A DNA stretch of 31,272 nt. Origin: JACQBY01 sp041486115 (lineage in GTDB: Bacteria; Nitrospirota; Nitrospiria; JACQBW01). This document shows positions 1 to 8,198 of this stretch, one piece after another. The notes below the pieces were generated by a model. It was given only the letters and a program-made list of their open reading frames with translations. It searched no databases and was not told the DNA's origin. The DNA lies in assembly GCA_041486115.1 (NCBI GenBank), contig JBGPKT010000015.1, forward strand, positions 1 to 31,272. Direction: 5' to 3'. Within the stretch, counting starts at the first letter, position 1, and each line of letters begins with the position of its first letter. Position numbers and translations under genes: made by a program.

Positions 1-168
1 ATTTCATGGAAAAAAGTGAAAACAGCATTTGTGTGGGAAAAAGTCGTCACATCGAATATGATCAACCACAATGCGACCACCCTGAATATCTCCGACATCA
101 AGGTCGACACAGGAGTGGGCGATCCGTTTTTCTCCCAAAGATCGATGAAAAACGCAAACAAAAAATAA
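1..168 (+). CDS. C-terminal end of a LolA-like outer-membrane lipoprotein-sorting protein (partial)
   Basis: The frame is open from base 1 and stops at TAA 166-168, giving 55 residues; the gene starts outside the window. The last part contains ISDIKVDTGVGDPFFSQRSM. This resembles the C-terminus of LolA-like outer-membrane lipoprotein-sorting proteins (PF17131 type), which typically end in a beta strand followed by D-x-x-F-(S/T)-x-R. The match rests on family memory over a short fragment. Such proteins are often encoded beside RND/MMPL exporters, which would lie upstream of the window. A competing ATG-started frame at 6-203 gives a composition unlike a folded protein and is probably a shadow. 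The next gene starts 31 nt later on the same strand, so the two may be co-transcribed. Confidence 0.6.
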   Translation: MSWKKVKTAFVWEKVVTSNMINHNATTLNISDIKVDTGVGDPFFSQRSMKNANKK

Positions 169-199
169 CCGCGTCAATAAAGAGAGCCAGGTCATTCAG

Positions 200-1993
200 G
201 TGAAAACATCCGGAATCAGAAAAACAGGTTTGCAAAAAAAACTGGTCCTCTCCATTTTTGGGGTAGGGCTTTTGTCGGTGATTCTTGTTTTGACATTTGT
301 TTATATTGTTGGAAAGCAGAGTTTGAAGGAATCGATCGGAGCCAACTTTAAAAAATTGGCCGAAGCCAGCGGCGACAATATTGATACGGCGATGAACACC
401 CATCTGGAGGAGGCAGCGTTATTGGCCTCATCAAGCTCGGTTCTTTCAGCCGTTGAAGAGTCCAATCAGTTCTATGAGGGATCTACCGACCTGGAAATCA
501 AAAAAAGGATTGAGGAGATTGAACAGCGGTGGGTCCATGCCTCAGGGTTTGACGCTTACCTGATGGAGGTTCAGAATAACAGAGCGACTTTTTATCTAAA
601 CTCGTTTTTAAACCAGGAAAAAGAAAAAGGGCTCCATCCGCTCATGATGGTGACCAATATTAAGGGAGCCCTGGTCGCGGCCAACAAAAGCCCTTCGCAT
701 TATGATTTTTCCAAAGAATCCTGGTGGCAGATGACCTATGCGGGAGGGAAAGGGAAGCCCACGATGAGCAATATCGAGTGGAACCCGGACCTCAGAAGCC
801 AGACTTTTACCATCGGAACCCCTATATTGAAAAATGGAAAGGTCATCGGTGTCTTTTATATGGTCCATGATGCCCACCTGTTATTTCATTCCCTAGCGCT
901 GGCCAGGGTCGGAAAGAGCGATCGGACGCTGATTATCGATGCCAAGGGAAAAGTCCTTTTTGATCCGCTTCAGCCGCAGCCGGCCCAAACCCTCTCCCTC
1001 ATTCTGGCAAAAGAAGTTTTAACCGGAGCTTCGGGATGGACCTCTTCGAGGTATGACCCTTTTTTTGGCGGGACCGATTCCATCAACGGGTTTGCGCCGG
1101 TTAAGGTAACCTCCGGTTCCGGACCTGACGCTTTTGCGGGAACCCACTGGACTGTTTTTACCAGCCAGGACCCGAAAGAGACCTACGCTCCGGTTTATAC
1201 CCTCTTAATCTGGATCGGAGTGATCGGTTTTGCGGGAGCGATTGTGGTGGCGGTTTTCGGATTTGTGATTTCTAGGGGAATTGTCCGCCCCATTTCAGTA
1301 TTGATTGAGGGAACCGAATTAATTGGAAAAGGGAATCTCAACCATTCTATCCAGGTTGCCACCGGGGATGAAATCGAAGATTTGGCCAGACATTTCAATG
1401 ATATGACGTTAAAGTTGAAAATATTTTATTATAAACTCGAAGAAGAGGTCCGGTCGCGGACCAAAGAGCTGGAGTATCAAAAAAACGAGCTTTCAACTCT
1501 TTACTCGATGGTTACGGTTTTAAACCAATCGAGAGAATTGAAGGAGATTTTAGACACCTCTTTAAGCAAAATTGTGGAATTGACAGGAGCTTCCACAGGG
1601 ATCATCTGGATGATGGATGAAAAAACAAGCCGTTACACCATCAAGTCCTCCTATCAACTGGTATTAAATCCAAACCAGCTGGAAAGTCTGATGAGAATTC
1701 TCGACTCTGTCGGATCAAAAGTCATTCTTGAAGGGACCTCCTGGATTTCGGAAAATGTCACCGTCCAGGAAGATGTGGCAAAAACGGCCTACAGCGACAT
1801 TGGTTTTATTTCTTTATATGCCTTTCCTCTTTCGTCCAAGAAGAAAGTGGTCGGGGTTTTATTTCTACTCTACAAGAACATTCGGGGGCTCTCTTCCAAT
1901 GAAATTCAAATGCTGGAATCAGTGGGAAACCAGATGGGGATTGCTGTCGAACATGCCCTGATGTTTTCAAAAATCAAAGGTCTTTCCCCATGA
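200..1993 (+). CDS. Membrane sensor protein: Cache-HAMP-GAF without an output domain
   Basis: This 597-residue protein starts at GTG 200 with no strong Shine-Dalgarno. TM1 lies at about residues 15-37 and TM2 at about 332-355, enclosing a roughly 290-residue extracytoplasmic region. That region has the features of a double Cache ligand-binding domain, with a DFSKESWWQ segment and a repeated GVFYMVHD/VLFDP pattern. A HAMP linker follows TM2 (VRPISVLIEG, then GDEIEDLARHFNDM), then a coiled coil at about 405-440 and a GAF domain at about 445-590. The protein ends there: no HisKA/HATPase, GGDEF, EAL, PP2C or methyl-accepting segment is visible, and nothing of the sort follows before fabI. In this family such N-terminal parts normally drive a kinase or cyclase. 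It may act through a partner, or the gene may have lost its 3' part. Function is inferred from domains only. Confidence 0.85.
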   Translation: MKTSGIRKTGLQKKLVLSIFGVGLLSVILVLTFVYIVGKQSLKESIGANFKKLAEASGDNIDTAMNTHLEEAALLASSSSVLSAVEESNQFYEGSTDLEIKKRIEEIEQRWVHASGFDAYLMEVQNNRATFYLNSFLNQEKEKGLHPLMMVTNIKGALVAANKSPSHYDFSKESWWQMTYAGGKGKPTMSNIEWNPDLRSQTFTIGTPILKNGKVIGVFYMVHDAHLLFHSLALARVGKSDRTLIIDAKGKVLFDPLQPQPAQTLSLILAKEVLTGASGWTSSRYDPFFGGTDSINGFAPVKVTSGSGPDAFAGTHWTVFTSQDPKETYAPVYTLLIWIGVIGFAGAIVVAVFGFVISRGIVRPISVLIEGTELIGKGNLNHSIQVATGDEIEDLARHFNDMTLKLKIFYYKLEEEVRSRTKELEYQKNELSTLYSMVTVLNQSRELKEILDTSLSKIVELTGASTGIIWMMDEKTSRYTIKSSYQLVLNPNQLESLMRILDSVGSKVILEGTSWISENVTVQEDVAKTAYSDIGFISLYAFPLSSKKKVVGVLFLLYKNIRGLSSNEIQMLESVGNQMGIAVEHALMFSKIKGLSP

Positions 1994-2000
1994 ATTGGAG

Positions 2001-2029
2001 TTGTCAACCTGTAGTTTTTGGGATAAGAT
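2001..2029 (+). promoter_or_regulatory. Putative sigma-70 promoter of fabI
   Basis: TTGTCA (2001-2006) and TAAGAT (2024-2029) are separated by exactly 17 nt, in the gap between the sensor gene and fabI. This places a transcription start near 2036, about 40 nt before the fabI start region. It suggests fabI is transcribed independently of the sensor gene. The hexamers match consensus 5/6 and 4/6; no other support is visible. Confidence 0.45.
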
Positions 2030-2078
2030 AAGCCCGGCCTTAAAGAAAATAAAAAACGATAACAATTGAATCATCCTG

Positions 2079-2864
2079 ATGTCGGAGAGTAAAAAATTGA
2101 ATATGCTTCGCGGTAAAAAGGCAATTATTTTTGGAGTCGCTAACGAAAGAAGTATCGCATGGGGAATCGCCCAGGCTCTTCACCGGGAAGGTGCCGATCT
2201 GGCATTTACCTTTGTGGGAGATGCGATCGAAAAGAGAGTCCGGCCTCTGGCCGAAAGCCTCGGGTCAAAAATCGTGATCCCCTGCGACGCCGCCAGCGAT
2301 CAGCAGATTGTTTCTGTATTTAATCAGCTAAAAAACATCTGGGGAGAAGTCGACATTGTCATTCATTCGGTCGCCTATGCCAATAAAGAGGAGTTAAAAG
2401 GTTCTTTCCTTCAGACTTCCCGAGAAGGGTTCCGCCTGGCCCTCGATATCAGCGCCTATTCCCTGGTTGCCATGACCCGCGAAGCAGTCCCTTTGATGAA
2501 AAAGGGGGGGAATATCATCACGCTGAGTTATTTTGGCGCTGAAAAGGTGATTCCTCATTATAATGTCATGGGGGTAGCCAAAGCGGCTCTTGAAGCCTGC
2601 GTCCGCACCCTTGCCGTTGACCTGGGGCCTCACAATATCCGGGTAAACATCATCTCCCCCGGACCGATCAAAACCCTTGCCGCCGCCGGGATTTCGGATT
2701 TTAAGGTGATTGGCCACCATGTCGAGACCAGAGCCCCTCTCCGGAGGATCGTGACGATCGATGAGGTTGGAAACACCGCGCTCTTCCTTTGCAGTTCTCT
2801 TGCTTCCGGAATTACCGGGGAAACGATCCATGTGGATGGCGGTTATAACATCATCGGCATGTAA
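2079..2864 (+). CDS. fabI: Enoyl-[acyl-carrier-protein] reductase, FabI type
   Basis: This is a cytosolic short-chain dehydrogenase that reduces trans-2-enoyl-ACP in the last step of each fatty-acid elongation cycle, using NAD(P)H. The N-terminal nucleotide-binding segment is GVANERSIAWGIA, the FabI form of the glycine-rich loop. The catalytic region reads SYFGAEKVIPHYNVMGVAK, giving Tyr151, Tyr161 and Lys168, equivalent to E. coli Tyr146, Tyr156 and Lys163. The C-terminus HVDGGYNIIGM is typical, and the length is normal. The start is uncertain. ATG 2079 has no Shine-Dalgarno, while GGAGAG (2084-2089) sits 7 nt before an in-frame TTG (2097) and 13 nt before ATG 2103. The two shorter forms fit the usual FabI N-terminus (M-L-x-G-K-K) better. 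Confidence 0.95.
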   Translation: MSESKKLNMLRGKKAIIFGVANERSIAWGIAQALHREGADLAFTFVGDAIEKRVRPLAESLGSKIVIPCDAASDQQIVSVFNQLKNIWGEVDIVIHSVAYANKEELKGSFLQTSREGFRLALDISAYSLVAMTREAVPLMKKGGNIITLSYFGAEKVIPHYNVMGVAKAALEACVRTLAVDLGPHNIRVNIISPGPIKTLAAAGISDFKVIGHHVETRAPLRRIVTIDEVGNTALFLCSSLASGITGETIHVDGGYNIIGM

Positions 2865-3040
2865 ATCTCAACTGGAGCTTTTTGAACAACCTGCTGCTGT
2901 TTTTTTCCTGAATTTGTTTAACAAAATATTCTTCACTTCCAAAAAGGTCCGCTTCTCTCTTTTTCATCTCGATTGACAAGATCATCCACCGGTCTACGCT
3001 GAGAGAATCCTCGACATGTTCGTTTTAAGGAATGATTTTC

Positions 3041-4363
3041 ATGGGAAACAAAAAATTTATCCAGCGATTGACTCGGGAATTCCCTTTTTGGATTGAAAAA
3101 GGATGGGTCAGCCGTCCCAACGCAGAAGAAATTATCACAAACCTCTCCGAAAGGGATACCAGATCCCCTCATCGCCTGGTCTTATTCCTTTCACTGCTCG
3201 GGGTTATTCTCTTTGGAACGGGCGTGATTACCTTTTTTTCGGCCCACTGGAACGGGATGGGAAAAATCGTAAAACTGGCTATTTTATTTGGAGGCATGTG
3301 GTCTGCCTATGGGTTTGCCCTCTATTTCAGTGAGAACCGGCCCTCTTCTCCTTTATATCATACGATGCTTTTGCTCGGCGTGGTTTTATTCGGGAGCAAT
3401 ATTTTTTTAATTTCCCAAATTTATCATATCGATTCGCATTATCCCAACGGCATCCTGTTATGGTCGGTCGGAGCGCTTCTGGCCAGTTTTCTCATGAAAT
3501 CCCAAGTCTCCATGTTTCCGGCTATTCTGTTATCCGTATTATGGAGTGGATTCGAGATTTTTAATTTCAATCAGGCTTTTTTCTGGCCATTCCTGATCCT
3601 CTGGGTCCTTTCTCTATTCCCTATTTTCAAGCACGAATGGAAACCGGCGTTTCATGCGGCGCTGATCGGATTGATGATCTGGAGCTTTATGGTATTTCAA
3701 CAGTCGGCAGGGCGCGAAGCAGCGCCGGTTTTTATGATGCAAACTTATTTTTTGGCCTATCTGGGACTATTTCTTTTGGGCCGGATCATGAAATCCTATG
3801 TGAAAACATCCCCTTTATCTCAAATCTTTCAAAGATATAATTTATCGGCCATGCTCTTTTGCATTTATATATTGACCTTCCCTGAAATTAACCGAAAGGG
3901 GGGGTGGTTGATAGGTATAAATGTCGCTCAAATGTCAGGTTGGACACTATCGATTCTTGTCATGGCCGTACTCTGTGCCGGTCTCTTTTTATGGCTAAGG
4001 GAGAGAACGGGAACATTTATAAAAACGCCCTTGATGATGCCGGGTTATGGTTTAATCGCCGTCCTCTTTTGCGTCATGCTGGCAAACGGTCTGATCCCCG
4101 GCGTGAGAGGAGGGGTGATCCCGGTCCTTTTCAATTTGATTTTTTTTGGCGGACTGGTGTGGTTTGTTTATGCAGGCGTTCAAGTCCATGACCCTTTCCT
4201 GGTCAATCTTTCGTTTGCTTTCTTTGCCCTAACGCTTCTCAGCCGGTATTTTGACACTTTCTGGTCCCTATTAAACCGATCCTATTTCTTTATGCTGGGA
4301 GGGCTTCTTTTAATTGGTGGCGGCCTCTTTTTAGAAAGAGAGCGGCGAAAATTAACCCGTTAA
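3041..4363 (+). CDS. DUF2157 family multi-pass membrane protein
   Basis: This 440-residue inner-membrane protein has a soluble N-terminal head of about 50 residues containing EKGWVSRPNAEEI, the DUF2157 signature region. About 11-12 hydrophobic segments follow, the first being LVLFLSLLGVILFGTGVITF. The function of the family is unknown. I prefer ATG 3041 to the in-frame ATG 3032: AAGGA at 3027-3031 abuts 3032 but lies 9 nt from 3041. The next gene starts 30 nt downstream and encodes a GDYXXLXY protein. DUF2157 and GDYXXLXY proteins are recurrent neighbours, so the two probably act together. The 168 nt between fabI and this gene hold a weak possible -35 (TTGACA, 2973-2978) and nothing else I can support. 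Confidence 0.85.
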   Translation: MGNKKFIQRLTREFPFWIEKGWVSRPNAEEIITNLSERDTRSPHRLVLFLSLLGVILFGTGVITFFSAHWNGMGKIVKLAILFGGMWSAYGFALYFSENRPSSPLYHTMLLLGVVLFGSNIFLISQIYHIDSHYPNGILLWSVGALLASFLMKSQVSMFPAILLSVLWSGFEIFNFNQAFFWPFLILWVLSLFPIFKHEWKPAFHAALIGLMIWSFMVFQQSAGREAAPVFMMQTYFLAYLGLFLLGRIMKSYVKTSPLSQIFQRYNLSAMLFCIYILTFPEINRKGGWLIGINVAQMSGWTLSILVMAVLCAGLFLWLRERTGTFIKTPLMMPGYGLIAVLFCVMLANGLIPGVRGGVIPVLFNLIFFGGLVWFVYAGVQVHDPFLVNLSFAFFALTLLSRYFDTFWSLLNRSYFFMLGGLLLIGGGLFLERERRKLTR

Positions 4364-4393
4364 ATGGTATGAAAAAGGGCCCGGGATAACCAG

Positions 4394-4975
4394 ATGACCG
4401 ATAAATTTAAAATAGGGCTGCTTGTTTTCCTCCAGACGGCGGCATTGTTTCTGATGATAGGCATGAAACAATGGACGTTGAATACAGGTCTCCCTGTGGT
4501 CCTGGAAACCAAACCGGTCGATCCCCGGTCGCTTTTCAGCGGCGACTATATTCGCCTGAACTATTCTATCAGTACGATTGCCGGAAGTATCGGCGGCGAC
4601 CGGGGCTTCCAGATCCATGACCCGGTTTATGTCCTTTTGAAAGAAGGAAATCCATATTGGACTCCTGTTTCAATTCATCGCCATCCACAGGAGGCTCCCG
4701 ATGGATATGTTTTCATCAAGGGAGAGGTAAAATGGACGAACGGAAGCCGCTGGAACGCGGAGTTAAAAAAGAATGAACCATTACCGGAAAGCGACCTGAA
4801 CATTCAATACGGAATCGAAAATTATTATATCCCCGAAGGAGAAGGGGCTAAACTTGAACATCCGGGTCCAAACGCAAAACTCTCCATCCGCCTTGCGATA
4901 GATCGATTCGGCCATGCGGGAATAAAGGCTGTTTTAATAGACGGGAAAGAACATTATGTGGAATCCCTCTGGTGA
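4394..4975 (+). CDS. GDYXXLXY domain protein
   Basis: This 193-residue protein has a single N-terminal membrane segment (about residues 5-25, IGLLVFLQTAALFLMIGM) and a C-terminal periplasmic domain. The family-defining motif is present as GDYIRLNY at about residues 52-59, preceded by the conserved VDPRSLFSG. A second conserved block, YVFIKGEVKW, is in the middle. The molecular role is not known. The gene lies 30 nt after the DUF2157 gene, with no terminator between, so an operon is likely. It converges on cstA with only 11 nt between the stop codons. Confidence 0.88.
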   Translation: MTDKFKIGLLVFLQTAALFLMIGMKQWTLNTGLPVVLETKPVDPRSLFSGDYIRLNYSISTIAGSIGGDRGFQIHDPVYVLLKEGNPYWTPVSIHRHPQEAPDGYVFIKGEVKWTNGSRWNAELKKNEPLPESDLNIQYGIENYYIPEGEGAKLEHPGPNAKLSIRLAIDRFGHAGIKAVLIDGKEHYVESLW

Positions 4976-4986
4976 TTCCGGGGAGT

Positions 4987-6939
4987 TTAACAGCAGATAT
5001 TCGTCTCTGTCTTATAATAGTCGGCGCCCACCTCCGACGTTTTAACCGGCTTCTTTAAAATAAGGTATTCAACCCATTTTCTTCCAGAGTCAATCAGAAT
5101 AACGACCGCAAGGCCGGCAATTAAAAGAATAAATGAAGCGTTGAGATAAAAAGAAAACGCTTCGGAAGGGTTTGTCGAAACAGCGGCACTGAGTAAGAAG
5201 GTCTGAACAAGAAAGGCAGAGGCGGTAAACGTGCTTGCCGCCATAAAGGCCATCGGAAGGGCGGTTATCCAGAGATATTTTTCCTTTCTCATCACGATTA
5301 AAATCGTCGTCCCGACGCAGAGTGCCAACATTCCGAAAAGCTGATTGGCCGCGCCGAACATCGGCCAGATGGTGTTGATACTCCCCGTTGAAATCAGATA
5401 AGCCCAGAGAAAAACGACCACCAACGTGGTGACCCATGTTCCGGGCGCCCAGCCGATATTTTTAAAGGGGGGATAAACTTTTCCGAACAATTCCTGAAAG
5501 AGAAATCTTCCCACCCGGGTTCCCGCGTCGATCGTGGTTAAAATAAAAAGAGCCTCAAATAAAAGGGCAAACTGATACCAATAAGCCATCAGGTTTTTAA
5601 ACCCGGGAATTGACGAAAAAATGGTAGCCATCCCAACGGCTAGTGAAACCGCTCCTCCCGGTCGTCCCGCAACGTCTACCTGTACCAGTTCTGAAAGATG
5701 GCTGATTTCCCCGGGAGCAAACCCGAGTCGAGCAATCGCGTCGATGCTTAATTTAGTATTGATGGCAAAATAATCTCCCGGGATTAAAATTCCCGCCGCG
5801 ATAACCGCCATCACGCCGACAAATCCTTCCATGAGCATTGTGCCGTAGCCGATCAATCGGGCATCGCTCTCTTTATCGAGCATTTTCGGCGTGGTTCCGG
5901 TTGCAACGAGCGCATGGAAACCCGAAATAGCCCCGCAGGCAATCGTGATAAACATAAAGGGAAAGAGGGTCCCGGGAATGATCGGCCCCCCTCCATGAAT
6001 GAACGGCGTAACCGGAGGCATTTTAATCTCCGGAGCCAGAAACAGGACGCCGACCGCCAACAACAAGATAACTCCGATTTTCATAAAGGTCGAGAGGTAA
6101 TCGCGGGGAGTTAAAAGGACCCAGACCGGAAGGACCGCCGCCGCAAACCCGTAAATAGCCAGTCCATAAATCAAAGTCTGGCGTTCCAGGTTAAAATAAG
6201 CGGCATAGGCGGAGTTTAAGATCGAATGCCCTCCAATGACTGAAAAAATCAGCAGGAGGACGCCAATGACCGTGATCTCTTTCACCCTTCCAGGGCGAAA
6301 GAGTTTCATATAAAAACCCATAAAAAGACCGATCGGGATGGTTAGAAAAAGGGTGAGCGTTCCCCAGGGATTATGATAAAGAGCGTTGACCACGGCAAGC
6401 CCCATTCCGGCCATGGCAATAATAACGATTAGCAAAACGGCAACGCCGGCGGCAATGCCGGTTACCGGGCCGACTTCATCCCTGGCAATCTGCGGGAAGG
6501 AACGTCCGTTCCGCCGGATTGACCCGACTAAGGTAATGAAATCATGAACCCCCCCAGCAACCACGGCTCCGACCAGAATCCATAAAAACCCTGGTAAAAA
6601 TCCAAACTGGGAAGCGAGGATCGGACCCAATAACGGCCCGGCGCCGACAACGGCGGCAAAATGATGGCCAAACAAAACATATTTGGGCGTGGGGTAATAA
6701 TTTTTACCGTCACTGAGGCGATGGGCCGGGGTAATCCTTTGATCGTCCAGTCCGGCGACCTGTCTGCTTAAAAAAAGTCCGTAAAACCGGTACGCAAGGG
6801 TAAAAAGGCAGGCGGCTGCGACGACCAGCCAGAGGGCGTTAACCTTCTCATCGGGAAAAAAGAGGCCGGTCACGACAGCGAGCGCAAAGGCCCCCATGCC
6901 GGCCAAAACGATCCAGAAAAAAGTCATTAAAACCTTCAT
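4987..6939 (-). CDS. cstA: Carbon starvation protein A (CstA-type transporter)
   Basis: This 650-residue inner-membrane transporter has about 16 hydrophobic segments. CstA-family proteins import peptides or pyruvate, and the substrate here cannot be told from sequence. Conserved blocks are visible: KNYYPTPKYVLFGHHFAAVVGAGP near residues 78-101 and LGPILASQFGFLPGFLWI next to it. GVHDFITLVGSIRRNGRS and, later, CGAISGFHALVATGTTPKML are also diagnostic. The C-terminal part (from about 480) matches the CstA C-terminal domain. The ATG overlaps the stop of the psiE-like gene upstream by 4 nt, and a GAGGG Shine-Dalgarno lies within that gene's last codons. The two are therefore translationally coupled. 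Confidence 0.93.
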   Translation of the reverse strand: MKVLMTFFWIVLAGMGAFALAVVTGLFFPDEKVNALWLVVAAACLFTLAYRFYGLFLSRQVAGLDDQRITPAHRLSDGKNYYPTPKYVLFGHHFAAVVGAGPLLGPILASQFGFLPGFLWILVGAVVAGGVHDFITLVGSIRRNGRSFPQIARDEVGPVTGIAAGVAVLLIVIIAMAGMGLAVVNALYHNPWGTLTLFLTIPIGLFMGFYMKLFRPGRVKEITVIGVLLLIFSVIGGHSILNSAYAAYFNLERQTLIYGLAIYGFAAAVLPVWVLLTPRDYLSTFMKIGVILLLAVGVLFLAPEIKMPPVTPFIHGGGPIIPGTLFPFMFITIACGAISGFHALVATGTTPKMLDKESDARLIGYGTMLMEGFVGVMAVIAAGILIPGDYFAINTKLSIDAIARLGFAPGEISHLSELVQVDVAGRPGGAVSLAVGMATIFSSIPGFKNLMAYWYQFALLFEALFILTTIDAGTRVGRFLFQELFGKVYPPFKNIGWAPGTWVTTLVVVFLWAYLISTGSINTIWPMFGAANQLFGMLALCVGTTILIVMRKEKYLWITALPMAFMAASTFTASAFLVQTFLLSAAVSTNPSEAFSFYLNASFILLIAGLAVVILIDSGRKWVEYLILKKPVKTSEVGADYYKTETNICC

Positions 6940-7475
6940 TCGCCCTCAACCCTCTTTCTTCTTCCGATCAAGAAAAGAGCCACTCCCAGAGCGACGACCA
7001 CAAGGGCATTGACCCCGAGATCGAGCAGATAGCGGTGAAAGATTTTATCATCGGTGATATCCATGATAGAAATTTCCGCCCCAGCGGTCAGCATTTTTCG
7101 GGTTGCGGCGATAATCCCTATAAAAAGAAAGGGCTCCAGGAGAATATCCTGGACTTTTAAATAATTAATAATGGTTCGGAGGACTTCCATGATGATCAGC
7201 ACAAGAAGAAGGTCGTTCACGAGAGTCAGAATGGCATGGAGAAAACCTTTTTGAAAATGCAAGATAAAAACGGACCAGCTATAGACAAAGGCGCCAACCC
7301 CAATGAGAAGGAATGAAAGCCCGGTAATCAGGTAAATAAACCGATCTATTTTTTCTATCAGGACTGTGGCAACTGTATCGGAAGTTCCTTTTTCTGGCCA
7401 TTTTCTCATAATGTCGTCCGGACCTCCCTTTTTTATAGAATTAAGGATATGAACAATAAACTTTTTAACGGACAT
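6936..7475 (-). CDS. PsiE-like (phosphate-starvation-inducible E family) membrane protein
   Basis: This 179-residue protein has an N-terminal cytoplasmic stretch of about 45 residues, then four hydrophobic segments beginning with IDRFIYLITGLSFLLIGVGA. The middle part, LLVLIIMEVLRTIINYL followed by FLFIGIIAATRKML, is the conserved core of the PsiE family (PF06146). The function is unknown; the name comes from phosphate-starvation induction of the E. coli member. The start overlaps the end of the upstream glycosyltransferase gene by 11 nt and the stop overlaps cstA by 4 nt. It sits in the middle of a coupled gt-psiE-cstA run. Confidence 0.8.
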   Translation of the reverse strand: MSVKKFIVHILNSIKKGGPDDIMRKWPEKGTSDTVATVLIEKIDRFIYLITGLSFLLIGVGAFVYSWSVFILHFQKGFLHAILTLVNDLLLVLIIMEVLRTIINYLKVQDILLEPFLFIGIIAATRKMLTAGAEISIMDITDDKIFHRYLLDLGVNALVVVALGVALFLIGRRKRVEGE

Positions 7476-8142
7476 TCCGGTACCGGGCGGCTAATCGTTC
7501 CGCCGGAACCCCGAAATGATAACAGGCCAATAACGTCCAGTTTTTCATGGTGGTCAGAAAAATCCCCTCTTTTATCCACCGCCTTGGGGAAGCGGTTATT
7601 TTTTCTTTTAAAAGAGCTATCTTTCCGGCTCGTTTCATTTTTTTTGAAAGCTCGACATCTTCCATGAGCGGAATATCGGGGAAACCGCCTATTTTCTCAA
7701 AAGCAGACCGGGTGATAAAAATTCCCTGATCTCCGTATGGAATTCCGGTGATGGCAGTTCGAAGGTTGGCAAACCAGGCGATCATCCTGAGAAAAATATT
7801 TTGGGAGTCGATGGTCAGCCGGAAAGCGCCGCCAAGAGCCTGACCGCCGGTGATGGCCGGAACGATTTTCCCCAATCCGCCAGGGGCAATTTGAGAATCG
7901 GCATGCAGGAAGAGCAAAATCTCTCCCTCCGCCTGGCGGGCCCCTTCGTTCATCTGCCGGGCTCTCCCCGGGGGAGAGGTGAAAACCTTTCTGGTAAATG
8001 CCCGGGCGATCGCAGGAGTCCTATCGACGCTTCCTCCGTCGACCACGATCAATTCAAGGTCGACTCCTTTTTTTAGCCGTTGAAGCGTTTTTTGTAAGAC
8101 CTTTTCTTCGTTGAGAACCGGAATAATCACAGAAATTTTCAT
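7465..8142 (-). CDS. Family 2 glycosyltransferase, TIGR04283 type
   Basis: This 225-residue soluble GT-A enzyme opens with ISVIIPVLNEE and carries VVDGGSVDRT, the nucleotide-binding Asp region. FLHADSQ forms the metal-binding site, and GIPYGDQGIF, with MEDVELS later, marks the TIGR04283 subfamily. Members are sometimes annotated as arsenosugar biosynthesis glycosyltransferases, but no ArsS or arsenic gene is present here, so the acceptor is unknown. It is the first of three overlapping genes that continue into the psiE-like gene and cstA. There is no good Shine-Dalgarno before the ATG; 56 nt separate it from the polyprenyl synthase gene. Confidence 0.88.
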   Translation of the reverse strand: MKISVIIPVLNEEKVLQKTLQRLKKGVDLELIVVDGGSVDRTPAIARAFTRKVFTSPPGRARQMNEGARQAEGEILLFLHADSQIAPGGLGKIVPAITGGQALGGAFRLTIDSQNIFLRMIAWFANLRTAITGIPYGDQGIFITRSAFEKIGGFPDIPLMEDVELSKKMKRAGKIALLKEKITASPRRWIKEGIFLTTMKNWTLLACYHFGVPAERLAARYRNVR

Positions 8143-8198
8143 TCATCAGTATCGGTAATATTTAAAACCAGCGGGTAAAAGTTGAGGATCGGACCTGT

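Noticed and set aside
6..203. ATG-started plus-strand frame at the window edge
   Set aside because: The frame beginning at base 1 gives a LolA-like C-terminus, while this one gives a low-complexity basic translation.
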